This document shows, piece after piece, positions 34,873-47,278 of a stretch of DNA of 64,000 nucleotides. The translations under genes and the position numbers were made by a program. The notes below the pieces were generated by a model. It searched no databases and was not told the origin of the DNA. It worked only from the letters and a program-made list of their open reading frames with translations. Source of the DNA: Begonia masoniana (lineage: Eukaryota > Streptophyta > Magnoliopsida > Cucurbitales > Begoniaceae); contig CM039515.1 in NCBI GenBank assembly GCA_022432975.1, forward strand, positions 14,820,583-14,884,582, given 5' to 3'. Positions within the stretch are counted from its first letter, which is position 1. The number at the start of each line of letters is the position of its first letter.

Positions 34873-36881
34873 ACCAACGACATGACTAAGAATTCATAAT
34901 GTCCATAGCGGGTTCTGAAGGCTGTCTTTGGTATATCTCCTTCTTTAACCTTCAGTTGGTAATAACCCGAACGTAAATCTATCTTTGAAAATACCTTAGC
35001 TCCTTGCAATTGGTCAAACAAATCGTCAATCCTAGGTAAGGGGTACCTATTCTTGATTGTCAACTTATTTAGTTCCCTATAGTCTATGCACATTCTAAGA
35101 GAACCATCATTCTTCCTTACAAATAAGACTGGTGCACCCCAAGGAGAACTGCTGGGGCGAATAAATCCCTTGTCAACCAATTCCTGCAGTTGAACCTTCA
35201 ATTCTTTCAACTCAACAGGTGCCATACGGTAAGGATTTTTGGATACAGGTGATGCCTCGGGGTATGTATCAATCACAAATTCTATTTCCCTATCAGGTGG
35301 TATACCCGGTAAATCATCTAAGAATGCCTCGGGAAACTCTCGGACTATAGGAATATCCTGTAGCTCAATTTTATTCTTCACCCGGTCATCTATTACACTA
35401 GCCAGGTAGCTCTCACAACCACCTCTCAGCATTCGGTATATTTCTAGTGAGGATATAATTGGTATCTTACTTATTTTAGGAATAGCTTGGAAGGAATAAT
35501 GGTTATCATTTGGGGGTCTAAAATCAACTATTCCAGATCGACAACTTATCGTGGCATGATGTCTAAATAACCAATCCATCCCTAATATCACTTCATACCC
35601 TTTTATGTCAATGACAATTAATTCCGCATAGAGATTCTTATCCCCTAAGGACACGACGTCACCCTTAACAATCTGCTCTGAATGTAGGGACCTCCCTGAT
35701 GGCAACACAACACTATATAACCTTTCAGCTGGTAAGGGTCCTATGCTATGTTTGCATACAAACAAGGTTGATATAAACGAGTGTGTGGCCCCTGTATCTA
35801 TGAGTGTATAAGCAGCAAAACCACAGATCATGATGGTACCTGATATGACTGTATGTTGATCAGCTCCCTCATCTTCCATCAATGCATACACTCTGGGTAC
35901 AACCCTTGCACGGTTCGGGTCTGGCGGCATGGGACAATCTCTGACCATGTGTCCGGTCTTATCACACCTGAAACAGCGGCCAGAAAGCAACTTGCACTCA
36001 CCAGGGTGGTTCCTCTGACATGTAGGGCATAGAGGCGCCAGAGGTCTCTTTCCTTTTCCCTGGTCATCATTCTGGTTGAGGGGCCTCTTCATTCCATGCT
36101 GTTGTTGCTGTGGTCCCCTGTTCTGTCGTGGCTGCCAACCCTTGTTCTGACGTGGTGGCGGCTGAGCGTCCTTCATGAGTTTCTTTGGCTGTTCGCGTTG
36201 TGCATATGCTGTCATTTCTGCCTCTTCTAGCTCCAAGGCCTTAGCCGTCACTTCACCATAAGGTACATTATGTATCCCGGCAGTCTTCACTTTCATGTAC
36301 AGACTTGGCTTCAGTCCTTGAACAAACTGGTAAATCTTATCTTCCTCATCCTCAATCATACGGGGAGCAAACCGTGATAAAGCATCAAATTCACATATAT
36401 AATCCGTCACAGAGCCAGTTTGTCGTAGATTCATAAACTCCTTCTTCTTGTTGGCCCGAACAGTCCTATTGAAGTACTTGTCGAAGAAGGCAGTCTTGAA
36501 CATCCCCCAGGTCATAGCTTCGGCATTAGGGGTGCTCTGGATCGAGTCCCACCAATGCCTTGCACTTAACTCCAAATGAAAGACAGCATAGGTGACCTTA
36601 TCCCCTTCGTCAACCTTTGCATACTTAAACATGTCTTCAATCTTTCGGATCCACTCCTCAGCATGGACAGGATCTGAAACATACCCATTAAACACCGGGG
36701 GTCGAAGCCGGTGAAAGCGCTCACCCCCGTGATCATGAGTTGCGTTAGTACTGGAGTTGCCTTGTTCTTCTCTAGCTGTCATCAGTCGTTCTATCTGGTG
36801 AGATTGGCGCATGACCAACTCAGTCAACTGAGCAATAGCATTGCTATCCTCATTGGCCTCTCTCTGTTGACCTCTAACCAT
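34869..36881 (-). pseudogene. Element A gag-protease-RT, ended by a 1-bp frameshift
   Basis: 670-residue frame starting [14 protein letters not shown]. Gag region about 1-280 (retrotransposon gag with RHWWDSIQ); then [12 protein letters not shown] and the zinc knuckle [14 protein letters not shown] (intact CCHC, about residues 302-315). Protease has an intact [10 protein letters not shown] active site (about 360). RT starts near 540 with [17 protein letters not shown] and includes CIDYRELNK and [13 protein letters not shown]. The frame ends FLVMSLV-stop where relatives read [10 protein letters not shown]: one base is missing at about 34876, shifting the rest of pol by one. The frameshift is not at a gag/pol boundary, so it is a lesion, not programmed recoding. 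Everything upstream looks functional, consistent with youth. Confidence 0.95.
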
Positions 36882-37030
36882 CTTGGGATTCCTGGCAAAT
36901 CATTACAGGCATAACTTAACTTAATGACATACATGAAATCATAAACACTTACAGTTGCTGAGGTGTGCTCAAGTGACAGTCAGTGCTGGGAGGCAGTCTG
37001 CAGAATCGGTTTTAGAACCTGGTTTTGCTT

Positions 37031-37042
37031 TGATACCACAAT
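37031..37042 (-). promoter_or_regulatory. Primer-binding site of element A
   Basis: Just inside the 5' (right) LTR the minus strand reads TGTGGTATCAAAGC, close to TGGTATCAGAGC, the complement of plant initiator tRNA-Met used by most Ty3 and copia elements. Confidence 0.75.
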
Positions 37043-39549
37043 TGTAACGACCCCGGCCAGGAGCCGTCACGTGTTCATATCCTTTCATTAATCGTTTGCT
37101 TGACTTTTACTATTATTACATTCACTTACTATCTCTCAACAGACTTTCACCTTTTACATATATATATTTTTTTTCTAAACTGGTAATAGAGACGCAGAAC
37201 CATTAAGGAAGACGAACCCTCTCATGCCCAACTTCCCACGCCTCGTCGGCTCAAACTTTCACAGAGTCGAGCGACTGGACTCGGTCATCGGTTTCTTGAC
37301 AATTTCGGGAAAAGAGGAAGTGCCCTCAATTCTCTTAATACAAAATACCACTCGGGTCTGCATGGGTTGCCTGCGTTGACAACCCTCAGAAACTTAGTCG
37401 TCCGGTCATCACGTGTATTACGCGTGACTCGCTTATCATCACCTAAAAGGAGACATCTTCCGGTGGGCACGTGGGCCTCGCGTGCTAAATTAAAACATCA
37501 TTCGGTCACTAAATGACAAAACACATTTTACATCTTCCGGTCGCTAAGCGACAAAACACATTTTACATCTTCCGGTCGCTAAACGACAAAACACATTTTA
37601 CATCTTCCGGTGACGTCATCCGGAAGACTAAACCATCATACAACTATCCTTCGGCATCTGCCGATGACGTCAGCCGGAAGACTAAACCATCAAACAATTA
37701 ACTCTCGGCATCTGCCGATGACGTCAGCCGGAAGACTAAACCATCAACAACTATTCCTTCGGCATCTGCCGATGACGTCAGCCGGAAGACTACCTCTTCC
37801 AGCTTCCGTCTTACGGTAGAGAACTCTAAATCATCAAATGACTCCTTCCAACAGAAAGAAAACACAACTCATTCAAAATGCATATAGCGGAAGACTTAAG
37901 CAACAGACCATTTATAAATCTATATAATCATTCCCTGACTCAGTGATCCACTAGACAGTTTCAAAGCTCAACGTTTTAAAATAATCTCATCCTACTTAAA
38001 CTACCATATTCTTTAACATACTGTAACATAAGAGTCTTAACCAGGGGTCATAAATCGCCTCTCCAGTCCCGCACTGTCACCTTGAGCATCCTCCAGCAAC
38101 CAGCCTTAAGCATCCTCTTTGAACATAACATCCTCACCTGAACCTTCTTCACCTACACCATAAGGTTTAACTATAAGCCTAATGCTTAGTAAGGAATGCA
38201 TGCTGACAGATATACATGAGTACACAATTTAAAGGGACATAAGTTCATAAACCATTCTTCATTCATGTTCATCTTTATCCTTTACATAACATGTATTAAG
38301 GCAGGGAACGAGGGAGGAAGACAGGGGTACATAGTCATTTGCCTATCGCGGCAGTCGTACATAATCATTTGCCTATCGCGGCAATCATGATACATCACTC
38401 GGCCTCCCCAGTGGGAGAATTCGCGAGCCATACATATCATTAACTCGGCCTCCACCAGTGGGAGATTTCGCGAGTCGTACATATCATTAACTCGGCCTCC
38501 ACCAGTGGGAGATTTCGCGAGTCATACATATCATTAACTCGGCCTTCACCCGTGGGAGAATTCGCGAGTCATGCATAACATAGTCTTTCCCCGCTCTGCA
38601 CTTAATCTTGGTTACATTTGCTTTTCATATTCTCAACTTAATCATAACAGGGACACAGTGCATAGACATAAAGTTCGTAGAGAGAAGTCATATCATGAGG
38701 ACAAGTAAAACATCCTGTAACTTTACATTTACTTACACAACTTCTTCATATCGTGGAAATAACAAATCATAGTCAATAAGCTGACATCTCAGTGATTTCC
38801 TAATACCCTTGCGGTGTAGGGCCCTAGTGGCCGAAAATCTTAATACATTCACTTACCTGGATTCCTTAGCAATCCGAGCTTCTTTCCTTTAAACTTCTTC
38901 ACCTAAAACATGTACATTACAGTAGTTAAAACAAAGTCCTAATAGTCCTAATCATAAACCATCCTAGGATCTAATAGCTAAAGTCATTCCGATTCCTCTG
39001 TTTGACACACTGCAGTCTGAAATCTGAAACTAGGTGGACAGGTTTTACCATTGATTAAATCCGAGTTGGTTACTTAAAATGCTCAGAATCGATTCGGGAT
39101 GACATTTCTACTCTCAGATTTTAAAAAGTCTAAAGCTACTCGGCCACTGCTAAAAATATCCGAACTCAGTGCCGAGCTGAAAACAGAGCTCTATTTACTA
39201 ATGAATGACTACATTGTCCATTTCATACCTCGGGTGTGGATTTGCAGAGAAGAGCAAGCTCGAAACCAGCCGTCGGTAAGGGAAGTTCTGGTAGCCGAGA
39301 GCAAGAACTTGGGAAAGAAGGAATCGCCGAGAGGGAATGTCGGCTACAGTGGTAATAAATGAGGTTTAAGGTTTCCATTTCTATTTATACTAAATCCATC
39401 GATTTTAATTACAAAACTGCCACCCAACCTTGTTTCACACAACTTGTAATAAATTTGTCTTAACATTAAATTTAAATCATAACGGTTAAATAAGAGGGTG
39501 ACAATGAAAATGGTCAGAAAATCACCTGGCCGAAATGTCGGGTGTTACA
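37043..39549 (-). repeat. Right (5') LTR of element A
   Basis: 2507 bp, 20 bp longer than the left LTR because of minisatellite copy number. TGACGTCA at 37611, 37665, 37719 and 37773 (four versus three); hairpin at 38174-38188; CAGGTAAGT complement at 38851-38859; TATAAATAG at 39389-39381. Confidence 0.95.
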
Positions 39550-41269
39550 GCCCAAGATTATTGAAAGATCTTTTGAAGCAAGGGATGCCAAAGATGCATG
39601 AAGATTTGGGAGGGTGCGACGCACATGCACATGTAGGAATTAAAAACACATGTGTCATGCACATGCACATGTAAGAATTAAAAAGTCACATGCAAATCAT
39701 ACAAATCTCATAGGAAAAGATCTTATCTGACTGAATCTACTCAAATCAATGTAAATTATGTTCAAACGTAGTTTAAATATGAGATAACATCTGATCATGC
39801 AAAGGATCATTATCTCACGATTTTATTAGTTATTTTATCTTTATTTTTGTTTTTTATTATTTAATTTAATTTTAATGTGTAGCCTATTTAATGGAAAAAC
39901 TATTTCAAATTAATAGAAGAACAAGTTTGAATTTGAGTTTTTAGATAGGATTTCCCTTTAGTTCTTTCCGAATAACAACGATCTTCTTCAAGTCACGCTT
40001 GAAGAATCTCGCTTGAAGAATATCGCTTGATAGCTTTGGTTCTTACCAACGAGTTTTGTAACACTCGGAATTTTCCTAAAACGTATGCAACCCTAGTTTA
40101 GAAGTAAGTATGAGAGTTTAATGTTCATTTTAGGGTTATGTTATATGGAGTAAAATTTGAAGAGAAAATTAGAGAAAAGAAAATGAAACCCTAGATGTAA
40201 GTGATAAAAAAATGTGTTAAGATGAAATTATAATTGAAAATTTCAAGTGAACAAAAGTGAAAGAAAAGAGATCTTTCACGTGGGAAATAAGGGAGTAAAG
40301 GTGGTGGGGTGTTTTTTTTAATAAATTAATGATTGTGGTTAGAAATCAAAAGATTAAAAAGATGTTTTATAAATTAGGAGGATTAAGTGTTAAAAAGGGA
40401 AAAAACATCTCCTTCTTCCCCTCTTTTCCTCCACGCCATTTTCAGCCATTAGAAGCATTTCATCCTCCATTTTCATCAAGCTTTTCAAGAGTTTAAGGTA
40501 TAAAATCAAGTGGGTTTTGAGTTTAATACTTGATAGTGATGGTTTTTTGGGGTTTTAAGGTATTTTTGGGGTATTTGGTTAGGGTTTGGGAAACCCTAAG
40601 GGTTAGGTCCAAAAATTTGGTTTCTAATGTTAAGTTTCTTTCCAAATTTCATGGTTTAGTTGTTGGATGGATTAGTTTAGGTTGTTTTAGGGATAGATTT
40701 GAGTTTTGGTGGAAATTATACAAAAATTGGATTTTTGAGTAAGAGCACCGATTCTGTTTTTGGCATTTCTGATTGGTTAAGTTATTTGTTTGGTTAATTT
40801 GAGTAATTCAATGGATAGTAGACGTGTAGAGGTTTACGGATTGGGGTGGCATGTCAAAATTTGATGTAAAACGAATAAGTTATGGCCGTTTGAAGTTGGA
40901 CGCTGAAAAATTATGGGAAAATCGGATTTTAGAGCTTAGAGAGTAAATTGTCTCAAGTGTTGTTTAGTTTTGAGTTAGAAAATCCTTTAGAATTTATTAG
41001 TGGCTTTCTAAGTTATTTCTTTATATTTATTAGGTTGTCGAGCGAGTAAATTAATCGGACGAAGTGAGCAAACACGGGCCGAGCAGTCAGGTAAGTAGAG
41101 GAACTCTTTTTGTTGCCTTAGGCCTACACCATGGAACGGTAGGGTAAACGGTTGGTTTTTTGTTTCGCATTGTGTTGTGTTGTATTGCGTATTCTTCTGG
41201 CATGCATCACGTTCTAGTTTTGTGCATTGTGAATTGCGAGTGTGAATTGTAATAAGATAATAAGAATTG

Positions 41270-41462
41270 TAAGAACTGTTCTCGAGTAAATCAGCCTTGT
41301 CGGGAATAAGTGTTAGAGTGTAGCCCCCCGAAGGGATTTTTACGAGAGAGTAGTTTGGCTAAATTGTAAGAACTGGTCTCGAGTAAATTGGCCTTGTCGG
41401 GAATAAGTGCTGGAGTGTAGCACCCTGAGGAGACTTTTACGAGAGAGCGGTTTGGCTAAAAG
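41270..41462 (+). repeat. Tandem duplication inside LTR G
   Basis: Two copies of about 100 bp, each with TCGAGTAAAT, CTTGTCGGGAATAAG and TTTTACGAGAGAG. They lie between the donor-like site and the hairpin, where A carries its 46-bp repeats. Confidence 0.85.
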
Positions 41463-42339
41463 ATTTAAGATATCGTGAGTATGAACTCCTAGACAGTCAT
41501 AGGGTTCTACAATCGATGTGGGTAAGGCAAATCGTGCTTGGCCTTCTAGACAGTTATGGGATGCGTGCTAACCGGTTTTATTTGGTTGGATCAAGGCGTG
41601 GCCGTCTTAGACAGTTATGAGACGTGTCCCTACTTGATCCACCTAGCTTATGAAAAGATTAATGCAACGAACATAAAATGAACACAACTGAGAGTTAGAA
41701 ACTGCATGTGATAGGATTAAGTTGCATTGGGTGTTATTAGCATTCATTATTCCCTACTTACTAAGCATTAGGCTTACTTTTTGTGTTCTATGGTGTAGGT
41801 GACGATCTTTATTCTGGTGAGCTTGATGAGGGAGCCCAGGAATAGGCAGCAGTTGATGATGCATGGAGTATGCCGGTGCGGGCACTTGTCGGGGCGTCTT
41901 GGCCACGTTCTTCGGGTAGTTTGGTGGGTAGTTTTGGTATTTTGTCTTGTAAATGTTTTTAACTATTTTTGGATGTTTGTGAGATTTGGTCTTTTGTTGG
42001 AATTGTTTATATAAAAGACGGTGTTTTATAACGTTGTAAAGAATGTTTTGGGATGGTTTTGAATATGTTTATAAAATGTTTGATTTTAAGATTACGGTTT
42101 TAGAAAATTCAGTGGTTATGCCGCTCAATTTTTCGTGTAGAAAATGACTTGGGTTTTCACTTGTTTTCACGTTTTCGTTGACGTTTTAGAGTCGTGTTTT
42201 TCTGGGATTTTCTCATGTCAGGAAGTGGGAAATGTCGGAAAATGTTTTGGGTAAGTTTTAGGTGTTTTGGGGGTGTGTGGTTTGAAGAAAATTGAGGAAA
42301 AGTGAAAAAGGGGTAAAATGGGCAATTTTTGGCTGAGGG

Positions 42340-42460
42340 ACCCGAGAGGGTGCCGATCGATCGGCCACGGGCGCGCAGAGGAGAGCGCACGCGGCGCGCT
42401 GCTGCGCGCAACGGCAGAGCGCGTGGCGCTCGCTGTCTGCGCGCGCGCGGCCCCTTTGAG
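42340..42460. other. GC-rich palindromic island in LTR G
   Basis: CCGATCGATCGGCC followed by a run of GCGC alternation (GCGCGCTGCTGCGCGC). Strikingly GC-rich compared with the AT-rich surroundings, 240-350 bp before the LTR end. Confidence 0.8.
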
Positions 42461-42911
42461 TGCCAAATCAAATTTTTTTAAAATTTTTCCTACTTCCAAA
42501 ATGTTTTAACCTGATCTTTTCCAACATATTTTAAACATAATTTGGGCACGTTTTCCAACCATTTTTGAGGGTTCGAAAAACCCAAAAACCGAGTAGAAAC
42601 ATTATCAAAAATTATTTTAAAATGCATTTTAAACTCGGGATTTGTTTGCAAAGTAGCGCACCGAGCCGGGGTGGGTTCGGGGACGTTACAAGTTTGGTCT
42701 GGGTCAAGCTCCTGTTTTGATAGCTTCGGTTCAGCCAACAGGTATGGCTCGGGTCAAGCTCCTGTTTTGATAACTAGGGTTCCATCGAATTCTTCGATTG
42801 GGGTCTTAGTTCCTTACTTTTATTCTTGAATTGAAAAGGCATTCCTTTGAATTATTTCCCGTTGTTGTTGGGTCCTGGGTCCTTTCGATCCGAGATTCGC
42901 ATCACCATAGC

Positions 42912-43598
42912 TTTCTGCATACTCTTCCAAAATTTAGAGGTAAATCGGGTATCTTGATCAGACACGATAGAAACAGGCGTACCATGAAATTTGATAATCT
43001 CCTGAACATAAAGCCGAGCTTACTGATGCATAGTATATATAGTTCTTACAGGGAGAAAATGCGCCGATTTGGTGAGTCGATCCACTATAATCAAAATAGA
43101 GTCGTGACCCTTAGCTGTCTTAGAAAGTCTCACCACAAAATCCATAATAATATGTTCCCAGTTCCATTGAGGCACCATGAGTGGTTCCAATGTACCAGCA
43201 GGTCGTTAAAGAGATTTGACTTGCTGACAAGTGAAACATTTCTCGACGAATTTGGCTACGTCCACTTTCAATCTACGCCACCAATAATGCTACTTCAAAT
43301 CTCGATACATTTTAGTTGACTCAGGATATACCGAGTAAGGGGTTGAATGTGCTTCCTTCAATATGGCCCTCTTTAAATCAGCTTCATCAGGTATACCCCA
43401 TCTCTTTTTGAACTGGATTATCCCGTCATCCGATATAGAGAATTCTGAAATATTTCTAGCCTCTAATTCTCCTTTCACCTTGCAAATAAATGCATCATCA
43501 TGTTGTTTATCCTTTATTTGCTCAAGCAAACTTGGTTGAAGTGTCATAGCAGACAATCTTTCCAATATTCCAAATGGTACAACTTCGATATCTGATTT
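42912..43598 (-). pseudogene. Element D integrase N-terminal and core fragment
   Basis: Minus-strand remnants in order: EVVPFGILERLSAM, SISDDGIIQFKKRWGIPDE, a [12 protein letters not shown] segment ([12 protein letters not shown] in relatives), the zinc-finger half with FTCQQVK, the first-Asp region with VDRLTKSAHFLPVRT, and FHGTPVSIVSDQDTRF with the second Asp. Several stops and shifts interrupt the frame (for example after MYRDLK). The right end is cut by E (GATTT duplication), the left by K (CCATA). Confidence 0.85.
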
Positions 43599-44067
43599 TG
43601 TAACGACCCTCATACTATGCCTAATTTCCTGTACGAAATTTTTTTTCCTTTTCTTTTATACTTAGCGTTTAAGTGGAAAACAATTTAAAATCAATTGAAT
43701 AAAATGTTTAAAGCATTTACAAAACAATTATTTAAAACAATGCATACCCAAACATCTACAAAATACAACCTCACTATTTCACTAACACAATTCTATCTAT
43801 ACCACAATTTCTATCCACATCACAAACATACATTTCACAATACAACTTAACATCAAGCACCCGATACTCATACATCTTCCGAAACACCACCCCAAAACGA
43901 CTCGAAACACAACTATAACAAAGTACATTTTCAAAAAAATAAACTGCGTGGTTCCGTTTGAAAGTTTAACATATCCTCTTATTTTAAAATCACAAAACAG
44001 TTCCAAAACGTTTAAAACTAATATAACCTATACTACCAGAGCCAAGCTCCTAAAATGTTCTATACAA

Positions 44068-45518
44068 CACATCTACCGGTCACTAGACGACAAACAACAT
44101 TTTCATCATCCGGTAACCCAAATATACTACATCTACCGGTCACTAGACGACAAACAACATTTTCATCATCCGGTAACCCAAATATACTACATCTACCGGT
44201 CACTAGACGACAAACAACATTTTCATCATCCGGTAACCCAAATATACTACATCTACCGGTCACTAGACGACAAACAACATTTTCATCATCCGGTAACCCA
44301 AATATACTACATCTACCGGTCACTAGACGACAAACAACATTTTCATCATCCGGTAACCCAAATATACTACATCTACCGGTCACTAGACGACAAACAACAT
44401 TTTCATCATCCGGTAACCCAAATATACTACATCTACCGGTCACTAGACGACAAACAACATTTTCATCATCCGGTAACCCAAATATACTACATCTACCGGT
44501 CACTAGACGACAAACAACATTTTCATCATCCGGTAACCCAAATATACTACATCTACCGGTCACTAGACGACAAACAACATTTTCATCATCCGGTAACCCA
44601 AATATACTACATCTACCGGTCACTAGACGACAAACAACATTTTCATCATCCGGTAACCCAAATATACTACATCTACCGGTCACTAGACGACAAACAACAT
44701 TTTCATCATCCGGTAACCCAAATATACTACATCTACCGGTCACTAGACGATAAACAACATTTTCATCATCCGGTAACCTATATATACTATATCTACCGGT
44801 CACTAGACGACAAACAACATTTTCATCATCCGGTAACCCAAATATACAACATCTACCGGTCACTAGACGACAAACAACATTTTCATCATCCGGTAACCTA
44901 AATATACTACATCTACCGGTCACTAGACGACAAACAACATTTTCATCATCCGGTAACCCAAATATACTACATCTACCGGTCACTAGACGACAAACAACAT
45001 TTTCATCATCCGGTAACCCAAATATACTACATCTACCGGTCACTAGACGACAAACAACATTTTCATCATTAAAAAAAAAACACTACGCGAGCAACTAAAC
45101 GACACGAAAATACTCACATCCCCGGATCACTTAAATTACACTGTAGCCACCGTATACGCTAGACGACCAAACAACATTTTCATCATCCGGTAAACCCAAA
45201 TATACTACATTCTACCGGTCACTAGACGATAAACAACATTTTCATCAGCCGGTACCTATATATACTATATCTACCGGTCACTAGACGACAAACAACATTT
45301 TCATCATCCGGTAACCCAAATATACTGCATCTACCGGTCACTAGACGACAAACAACATTTTCATCATCCGGTAACCTAAATATACTACATCTACCGGTCA
45401 CTAGACGACAAACAACATTTTCATCATCCGGTAACCTATATATACTATATCTACCGGTCACTAGACGACAAACAACATTTTCATCATCCGGTAACCTAAA
45501 TATACTACATCTACCGGT
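44068..45518. repeat. 60-bp satellite array in the left LTR of B2
   Basis: About 16.6 units of 60 bp at 44068-45069, a degenerate interruption (45070-45165), then about six more units to 45518. The unit contains CTACCGGTCACTAGACGAC, AAACAACATTTTCATCATCC and GGTAACCCAAATATACTAC. All six frames stay open over long distances only because 60 is divisible by three. The core CCGGTCACTAGACGAC corresponds to CCGGTCGCTAAGCGAC in the 35-bp LTR minisatellite of A. Confidence 0.95.
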
Positions 45519-47237
45519 GAATACAACCTTCGATATCAATCGATAGACATCATCTTCAAAGACTTCAACTTCGTTGACATAAAATTCATATGATTGAGAA
45601 ACCAGAGACTCATCCAGAATACATATAGCGGAAGACTTAAACAACAGATCATTTAATAACTCTTATATTCATTCTCAGACTCATTGATCATCCAGACAAT
45701 TTCAAAAGAAACTAACGTTATAGAATAATCTCATCCTACTTATACTTCTATGTTCATAATCATCACTAAAGTCGTAAGAACATTAACCAGGGGTCTCACT
45801 TGCCATCCAGCCACAGAATTGCACCCTGATCACCTTCCAGCAACCAAGCTTAGACATCCTCATTAACTTTGAGATCCTCACCTGAATACTCGTCACCTAC
45901 ATCATAAGGTTTAAACTATAAGCCTAATGCTTAGTAAGGAATGCAACATAAACATGTATACATAAATGCACAGTCAAAAGAAGAAATCTTGATCATGTTC
46001 TTTTCATGCTCCTTTCTCATTCTTGTCCTTGTTCTTTTCATCATTCATATTCATGGGTCATATTCATTGTTCATATTCATCATTCATATTCATCATTCAT
46101 AATCATCATTCATAATCATCATTCGTATTCATCATTTAAGTTGTGTGGATTAAGAGAGGATTTGTGCCGGTAAAGGGGGTTCGACAGTGAGTTTGATCAT
46201 GGTCCCTACTGCGGGTCGTATTCATATGTCCCTCTTAGGACTGTGTCATACGCCGAACCGCCCCCAACCCCCACTCAACCACGTTGCAGAGATTTTTTTA
46301 TCATCTTATCTTGTTCATGAGAGAAACATGCTTTTAAAACATTTTCATATGTATAAGACATCATGGAAATCCTTAAGTCATCAGACTACAGAACAGAGCA
46401 CAATCCAACATGAAGCCTTACAAGTAACATAAATGCTAGAGAATAACATAAAGGAACTTCTAATCATAGTATGAGTTTCTACCTAGCATCCTTTGATGTA
46501 GGGTCCTAATGACCGAGAAACCTATACATTCACTTACCTGGTGTCCTTAGCAACTTGAGCTCTTTTCTTCAGACTTTTTTACCTAAAACATTTACATTAT
46601 AGTAGTTAAAATAAAATCCTAAAAGTTCTAACCAATAGTCATCCTAGATTCTAATAACTAAAGCCATTCCCGAGTCTAATAGTCTAACACTCAGTGTGCA
46701 GTCCGAAATCCAAGGTCGAAACAGCTAGATACAACTAAGATTAATCCAGGTTTGGTTATTCTAAATGCTCAGAATCAATTCGGAAAGACATTACCAATCT
46801 CAGGTTTCAAAATATCCTTATCAATATTCGGCCATTGAAGAATCTAAAACTTCAATACAGAGCTGAAAACAGAGCTAATAAACTAACAGGTAGCCACATT
46901 GCCAAACTCGTACCTCAAACACAAGTAGCCGAGAAGCAGCAAGGGAACCGATCGTCGAAGAAGAAATTTCCAACTGACAGAGAGCGAGAGTTCAGGAGAG
47001 AAGAAATCGCCGAGAGTAGGAGGTGTCGGCTACAGTGGTTAAATGAAGTTTGAACGCTTTCCATTTTCTTTAAATACCTGTCTCAAACCTCCATTATTAC
47101 AACTTTGCAACCCAACCTAGTTTAAATCCACATGAAATTAATTACTCTTGGTATAAAGTCCTAAACTGCAAGGATTAAATATTCATGGCTATAAATACAA
47201 TTAGGAAAATCACCTGGCCGTTATCTCGGGTGTTACA

Positions 47238-47256
47238 TCCACCCCTCCTTAAACAA
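47238..47256 (-). promoter_or_regulatory. Polypurine tract of B2
   Basis: Read on minus: TTTAAGGAGGGGTGGA abutting the LTR start TGTAACACCCGAG, identical to that of A. Confidence 0.75.
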
Positions 47257-47278
47257 AATTTTCGTCCCCGAAAATTGA

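Larger units (their letters stand above)
30377..39549 (-). mobile_element. Ty3/gypsy element A, two LTRs, recent but coding-defective
   Basis: A 9.2-kb element flanked by a perfect GCCCA duplication (30372-30376 and 39550-39554). LTRs at 30377-32863 and 37043-39549. Coding strand minus: gag-protease-RT, then RT-RNase H-integrase. Next to the right LTR is a primer-binding site read on minus as TGGTATCAAAGC (initiator-tRNA-Met type); next to the left LTR is a polypurine tract AAGGAGGGGTGGA. By eye the LTRs differ at about six bases outside minisatellite copy-number changes. With plant rates near 1e-8 per site per year this suggests an insertion of the order of 0.1-0.2 million years. A chromodomain-like tail suggests the chromovirus (Tekay/Del-like) lineage. 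Confidence 0.95.
40057..42690 (+). mobile_element. Solo LTR G with TSD AGTTT
   Basis: Starts TGTAACACTCGGAATTTTCC, ends GTGGGTTCGGGGACGTTACA; AGTTT is duplicated at 40052-40056 and 42691-42695. No gag-pol. In sense order: CAGGTAAGT (41088-41096), AGGCCTACACCATGGAACGG, a direct duplication (about 41270-41375 and 41376-41462) containing CTCGAGTAAAT and CTTGTCGGGAATAAG, hairpin TAAGC-ATTAG-GCTTA (41762-41776), GGTGTAGGTGACGA, then a GC-rich block at 42340-42450. The element beginning at 63619 is an inverted relative. Confidence 0.92.
27595..42911 (+). mobile_element. Solo LTR K (TG..CA) inserted in element D integrase, itself hosting three insertions
   Basis: Left terminus TGATGTGAATCGAGG, right terminus CCGAGATTCGCATCA, matching inverted ends, and a perfect CCATA duplication (27590-27594 and 42912-42916). 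After removing the three nested insertions K is about 1158 bp (27595-27918, 30271-30376, 39550-40056, 42691-42911). The rejoined sequence has an open stretch with GPMTRVRS, a motif seen near the gag-pol end in some Ty3 elements, and an AT-rich TATA-like region before 39900. No RT or integrase of its own, so it is read as a solo LTR. Plus sense is tentative. Confidence 0.82.

Noticed and set aside
44068..45518. CRISPR-like regular repeat
   Set aside because: Units are contiguous with no unique spacers, in a plant genomic context.
43948..45644. Long frames in the left B2 array
   Set aside because: Same periodicity artefact as in the right array.
46050..46140. TTCATATTCATCA repeats as a regulatory array
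   Set aside because: Simple microsatellite-like sequence, equally present in the other B2 LTR; no motif known to me.
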